In this document: piece after piece, positions 43,985 to 49,642 of the stretch
Position numbering within the stretch: the stretch's first letter is position 1
Layout: each line of letters begins with the position of its first letter
From: Azolla pinnata
Lineage: Eukaryota; Streptophyta; Polypodiopsida; Salviniales; Salviniaceae
Length of the DNA: 49,642 bases
Reading direction: 5' to 3'
NCBI GenBank assembly: GCA_037176905.1
Contig: JBBBWG010030243.1
Coordinates: 1 to 49,642, forward strand
Translations under genes and position numbers: made by a program
The notes under the pieces: generated by a model
What the model was told of the DNA's origin: nothing
Seen by the model: only the letters and a program-made list of their open reading frames with translations
Databases searched by the model: none

Positions 43985-46900
43985 TCTTCTTGTCTTTCTC
44001 GCCCCCTCGTTTTCTGGTTGCATTCTCATGTCCCCTCCAATTGCTTGAGCAGCAGCAGTTTGCTAGTTTTTGCCCAGACAACCTGCATTAGGGTTTGCCC
44101 TTCCCTTATGGATGCATGCCATAGCCATGCACGCTTTCACCCATTGCTCACACCCATTGATCTTTCCTGCATCTTCTGCTTGAATGTTGGCAATAAAACA
44201 ACAGGTTTACAGAGGAAAGCAATCTCAATGTCTGTTTTTTTTGTTGTTCTTTCTGCTGCATTCCAATCAAGCTCAGACCCCAAGTGGCCAAGTCTAGGAC
44301 TGTCCTGAACTAGGGCTATGGATCAATCAAACAGACTGGCATTGCTTTGGTTTCCACATTGCTCTTCAGCATTTCCACCATGGATAGGTTTAGGGTTCCT
44401 TTCTCTAAACTTCAGCCAAAGGCTCACCTTCAAGCTGTTTTCCAGGTCTCTTGCAGGTCTGAATCTGAGCGGAGAGATATCTCCATCGATAGGACAGCTG
44501 AAGAGCTTGCAAATTCTGTAAGGATTTCAGTAAACCCTAAAATCATGGAAGCTCTCAATTTTTTTTTGCTCCTTACCCCACAAAATTTGACTGTGCAAGA
44601 AACCATGATCTTACTGTGGAATCATGTTAAATCGTCGCCGTTCTGCAGGAACATGAGCCACAATGAGATATCTGGACAGATACCTGACGAGATTGGAGAT
44701 TGCTCAGATTTACAAACAATGTAATGTACACCCACCAGTCATGGAGTTGGGATATGGAAACCTTGGATATGTCTTGTAGCTGACAGGGCTGTGTGAATCT
44801 CAACCATCTTCGCTTTTGTTTTGCAGAGATATTTCTTACAACAGAATCAATGGAGATATTCCTTTCTCCCTCTCCAAGCTGAAAGGACTCGAGAATTTGT
44901 GAGTTCCTACCCGCAATCTGCCTTGTGGTATCGAAACGATTTTCACGGCATTAACGTTCGGTTTTCTGACCCACATGTAGCATCATGAAGAACAATCAGC
45001 TCTCAGGACCTATCCCCTCAACCTTATCTCAATTGCCTAACTTGAAAAACCTGTGAGTATATATATATATCTTTCTGCTTAGATCATGCAATTGAGCCTT
45101 CCCTGTTTTGCGGATCACATGATATATAAGAGTTGCATCCTGTAGAGATCTGGCGGAGAATTCGCTGAGCGGAGAGATACCATCTTTGATATACTGGAGT
45201 GAAGTGTTGCAATACCTGTGAGTGAGCCAGCCCCAATCTCCATCCATCACACTTCAATTATTGGTGATTTGCTTGAGTTATCTGGCAATTCATACGTTCC
45301 ATTTTCCTAACAGAGGGCTCCGAAACAACTTCTTGACTGGCACATTGTCTGAGGATATGTGGAGGCTCACTGCATTATGGTATTTGTGAGTATCATAATG
45401 ACCATCCCTGATCTTCATCTTTTGGAACTTGGGGCAGTTTGTATGATTACTCCATGCACACCACATGTAGTATCTTCATCTCTGGAACTTCGGGCATTGC
45501 TTGATTAATTCATACCACAAATACACGCCCCACATATATGCAGATGTAAACTACGTTGAATCCTGCTCACGAAAGGTAATGTATGCAGCGATGTACGTAA
45601 CAACAACTTAACAGGCGAAATTCCAGACAGCATAGCAAACTGCACAAGCTTCCAAATCTTGTAAGCTCAATGATTCTACCAAATCCATGCAAAAAGTTTC
45701 ATGTACACGGAATGCAACAAAAGAATCACAGATACGAAGCTCCTGTCATTTGTTTGTCAGGGATTTGTCCTTCAACCAATTGAGCGGCAGCATTCCTTTC
45801 AACATTGGCTTTCTACAGGTTGCCACATTGTAAGTGCGAAACTTGAATATCTTGGGGTTGAGTACACACAATGCAAGGAGCGGCTATATTTGTTATCTTC
45901 TTTGAATTCTGGTTTTACGAATAGCGCACTGAGCTGAAACATGTCAACAGATCATTACAAAGTAACAGGCTTACAGGCAGGATTCCTGAGGTGATAGGAC
46001 TTATGCAAGCTTTAGCTGTCTTGTAAGTACATAACATGCATCTATACATCTGCTCCACTGTACTATACGCATTGCCAACATTGCAGTCAACCTTGTCCAT
46101 TGGTGCTGTATTTCTGGCAGGGACTTGAGCAACAACCAACTTGAAGGTCCCATTCCAGCAATATTCGGGAATCTATCATACACAGGAAAATTGTGAGTGA
46201 TCATGGTTTATAGCAATATATTACTATGCACTGAACGTGAAATGCAGTGGATTCCTACGATACACATGATAATGAAGTAAATTTTTGGGATTCTGTATAT
46301 CTATAACAGAACAGCTTTGATGGATGCTTTATTGAGTTTTCAGGTATTTGCAAGGTAACCGCCTTTCCGGACCAATCCCACCTGAGCTCGGGAATATGAC
46401 TAAGCTTCAATACTTGTAAGCACTGAATTTCCTATTATGTGGACTTATTAGTTTGATAGTAGCAATCAGCTCACAGCTATGAGGTACTGGACATGTGGCT
46501 GCAGGCAACTCAACCACAACAACTTCTCAGGACCAATTCCACCTGAGCTCGGACAATTGCAAGAGCTTTTCGAACTGTAAGTAGCACCATAACAGAATTT
46601 CCTGGTTCTTTTGTAGCTCGAGCTCTCTATCTGATCGTTACTTTCTGCCTTGCAGGAACCTTGCAAGTAATCAGCTGGAAGGACCGATTCCAAAAGAGCT
46701 TAGCTATTGCATATCATTAACTTATCTGTAAGCTAATTTGTAGTTCATTGCCTTACTTCCCATATCTAGTTCTGGTGAATTTTAGTTCGGTTAAATAACC
46801 AAATGCGCACACGTCTCTCCGTATCTGAACATGCAGAAATGCTCACGGGAACCAATTAACTGGTACTATTCCACCACAATTGCAAGATATTGTTAGTCTT

Positions 46901-49642
46901 ACCGACTTGTAAGTAAGATGGCTTTTCATCCAATCATCCTGAGTTTGTAATTAATCTGCTTTATCTCTGATCATTACGGACACATGTTTCAGGAATCTTT
47001 CTAGCAATTACTTGCATGGAATCATCCCTGAGAAGCTAGGCCGATTCCGGAATCTGGACACATTGTAATTAATGAACCTGACAATTCTTTAAGAGGTTTG
47101 CATATGTTCAAATAAATTACACATGTAAAACGTTTGCTACTTTTCCAGGGATCTATCAGACAATAATTTGACTGGGCCGATCCCTAAGTCAATAGGTGAT
47201 CTTGAACATCTGATGACATTGTAAGGGCCACGATCTTCTTGGCTAGTTGCTTCTTGCATTTTTTTTTTTAGACACAAGGAACTCATAACATGTGAGCCCT
47301 TCCTTGACAGGTACCTGAACAAAAATAAACTTTCTGGCCCAATTCCAGCAGAGTTTGGTAATCTAAGGGACATAGAGGAAATGTGAGTTTATAACTGAGC
47401 AATCTCTTGATCTAATGAGCATGCAAATCTGGAGGATATATGCTCATGGCGTGTCGTGGATGCTTGCAGAGATATTTCATTCAATCATCTATCGGGATCT
47501 ATCCCTCGAGAGCTGGGCGAACTTCAGGACCTCAGCATACTGTGAGCATCTCTATAAATTATGCTCCATGTCTTGCATTGGATATATAGTAGGGATATGG
47601 TCAGGTTGAAAATTTTGATTCCATCCAAATAGGTACCTTAATAATAACGATCTATCTGGAGAAATTCCTCCCGAATTGTCCAACTGCTTGAGCCTCCTGG
47701 CCTTGTGAGTAAATTAAGGAACATACCTACATCTATGGATGTATCTGCAACAGACTTGCTTGCTGTGAATCTGATAATCGTTCTACTTGCAATGGCACCA
47801 GGAACCTGTCATTTAACAATCTATCTGGAGAAATACCGGAACAGAAAAACTTCACGAGATTTACGACACAAAGGTATTATAAAATCCTAGAAATCACTCA
47901 AAACAATAAATCTCTATCGGAGTTTACCTTCTCAGCTGTTTTATGGCTATGTTGTTTTGACCATAGCTACATTGGAAACAAAGGTCTCTGTGGTAAGAAG
48001 ATTGGGCTTCTGTGCGGTCCTGTCTCCGGACCATCTAATGGTAAGTATAGAAATGGACATCAACCGCACTTGTTTCATTCAAAACGTTCTTGGCATCAAT
48101 TTATTATTAACACATGAAACAATGCTACTAGGCTTTCGGTCAAGAAATCTGTTCATTGGATTAGGCCTGAGTGGAGCTGTATGTGCTCTCGCGATCCTGG
48201 CTTGGATATGGAAATCGAAACATAAACCTGACGAGTTTGAAATGAAGGACATCACCAAACCTGTTCAAGGTACGGTAATGAGAGGTTGCCGTCGACATAG
48301 CCAAAAGATGGATAAGTGCTCAACATACCTCACCTACTGGATGAGTAATTTACAGGTCCTCCCCGAATCGTTATACTCCACATGGACCTGGCAGGGCACA
48401 CTTTCGATGACATCATGAGATCGACTGATAACCTTGGACCGAGGTACGCCATCGGATTTGGGGCCTCGAGCACAGTCTACAAGTGCACCTTGAAAAGTGG
48501 GAAGCCTGCTGCTATCAAAAAGCTTTATACACACTATCAGCAAAACACCCCCGAGTTTGAGGCTGAGCTAGATACTGTGGGTAGGATAAAACATCGGAAT
48601 CTCGTGAGCTTACTTGGGTACTCGCTCTCCGCACAAGGAAATCTTCTCTTCTACGACTACATGGAGAATGGGAGCCTCTGGGATGTGCTGCATGGTATGC
48701 GTGCATGATCCAACCATACATTGCAACATTCATTGTAAGGAGAATAAGGTAGAGAGGCGTAATACCCTTGATGATGGATTCACGAAATTTCGGCATGTTC
48801 TCGTTTTGTAGGTTCGAAGAAGATGAAGCTCGATTGGGACTTGAGGCTCAACATAGCGATCGGGGCAGCCAAAGGACTTGCATATCTGCATCACGACTGC
48901 AGCCCTCGCATCGTTCACCGGGATATCAAGACGTCGAACATCCTGTTGGACGAGAGTTACGAGGCGCATCTGACGGATTTCGGGATCGCGAAGAGCATAT
49001 CGTTGGCGAAGGCGCACACGTCGACGCTGGTGATGGGGACGATCGGCTACATCGATCCGGAATACGCGAGGACGTCGAGGCTGAACGAGAAATCCGACGT
49101 ATACAGCTTCGGGATAGTGCTGCTGGAGCTGCTGACAGGAAGGAAGGCGGTCGACGACGAAACCAACCTGCACCAATGGGTAGCGATTCGACTCCGCTCT
49201 CTGAGAGACTGCTGCTTATCGGGAGCAAAATCTCCGGAAAAGAAAAAAACGATCGCTGAGACATGTCGAGTTGCTGTTTTTACTTCAAACACGCAGGTAC
49301 TGACGAAGAGCGAGAGCGGGGCGGTGATGGATACGGTGGATCCGGCGCTCAAGGATACGGAGCATGGATCGAGCTTAGCTGCGATGAGCAAGGCGGTGCA
49401 GCTCGCGCTGCTGTGCACGAAGAAGCAGCCGTCGGGGAGGCCGAGCATGAACGATGTGGTGAGGGTGCTCATGTCCCTGTATCCAGCTGCGCTTGCGCCG
49501 AATTCAGGAAGCAAGCATGGATCAGGGGGCCCTCAATCTCTAGGCTTGGATTTAGGTTACCATTACCCGAGGTATCTGGATGACTATGGCAACAGCAAGA
49601 GCAAAGATGAACTCACCAGCGGAGGAGCTGGAGCTGGAGCTG
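43450..49642 (+). CDS. ERECTA: ERECTA-family LRR receptor-like kinase, 20 LRRs (27 exons seen; 3' end cut by window)
   Basis: Exons: 43450-43549, 43659-43800, 44446-44517, 44649-44720, 44827-44898, 44981-45052, 45146-45217, 45314-45385, 45589-45660, 45761-45829, 45951-46022, 46121-46192, 46344-46415, 46505-46576, 46656-46727, 46837-46908, 46993-47064, 47149-47220, 47311-47382, 47470-47541, 47633-47704, 47802-47873, 47967-48040, 48132-48269, 48356-48694, 48812-49179, 49296-49642+. Order: signal peptide, cysteine pair HCYWRGVIC, 20 LRRs each from one exon, cap SYIGNKGLCG, transmembrane segment about 591-611, kinase with Lys685 (AAIKK), HRD 779-781, DFG 799-801 and GYIDPEYA. The motifs YWSEVLQYLGLR, FLQVATL and LLFYDYMENGSLWD mark the ERECTA/ERL clade, which senses EPF/EPFL peptides with TMM in stomatal and growth control. 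981 codons are seen against 976 in Arabidopsis ERECTA, so the stop should lie just outside. ATG 43450 is chosen because a signal peptide follows. Confidence 0.93.
43930..43981. repeat. (GA)n microsatellite in intron 2 of the ERECTA-family gene
   Basis: A pure GA tract of about 52 bases lies in the 645-bp intron 2, the longest intron of this gene. Confidence 0.95.
45411..45532. repeat. 61-bp tandem duplication in intron 8 of the ERECTA-family gene
   Basis: The segment starting ATCTTCATCTTTTGGAACTT at 45411 recurs at 45472 as ATCTTCATCTCTGGAACTTC, followed by matching GGGCA, TTGATTA/ATGATTA and ACCACA words. Two diverged copies lie end to end. Confidence 0.88.

Overview
The window is nuclear DNA of a land plant. 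Every gene is split by short GT-AG introns, many of them about 80-150 bases. The telomere-type repeat is TTTAGGG, and the proteins are plant families: an ERECTA-type receptor kinase, a RECQ4A/BLM-type helicase and a large plant ARM-repeat protein. The species cannot be fixed by reading. A seed-free plant (bryophyte or lycophyte) is a weak guess from the compact introns and heavy microsatellite load. Two 100-N runs (19269-19368 and 39241-39340) are scaffold gaps.

Layout, left to right. 631-4960 (+): a two-finger RanBP2-type zinc-finger protein; intron 3 is a tandem-repeat array and intron 4 is mostly TTTAGGG-like sequence. 5725-6505: a second telomere-like array in the opposite orientation, with an embedded satellite. 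6535-10132 (+): a HECT_2 (UBE3D-like) ubiquitin-ligase homologue. 11368-26426 (-): a 27-exon gene for a protein of about 2161 residues with an N-terminal galactose-binding-like domain, a long ARM/HEAT solenoid and a C-terminal coiled coil. 26427-28054: the divergent promoter region, with a telomere-repeat box. 28055-36321 (+): a RECQ4A/BLM/Sgs1-type helicase in about 25 coding exons. 36322-43449: a 7.1-kb intergenic region with microsatellites, a probable LTR-retrotransposon fragment next to a gap, a 40-bp minisatellite and a CGTACG-rich palindromic stretch. 43450 to the window end (+): an ERECTA-family LRR receptor kinase with 20 LRRs, one per exon, cut just before its stop codon.

The genes are ordinary eukaryotic neighbours and do not form a pathway. 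Exon models were built by hand from frame continuity, splice signals and recognised family motifs. All internal junctions keep phase, which supports them strongly, but transcript ends and some start codons are not proven.

The most unusual part is the repeat biology. Oppositely oriented telomere-like arrays flank the last exons of the first gene. A copy of an exon end plus its splice donor lies inside the telomeric intron. Degenerate local tandem duplications recur inside introns of several unrelated genes. No previously undescribed enzymatic or defence system was found.
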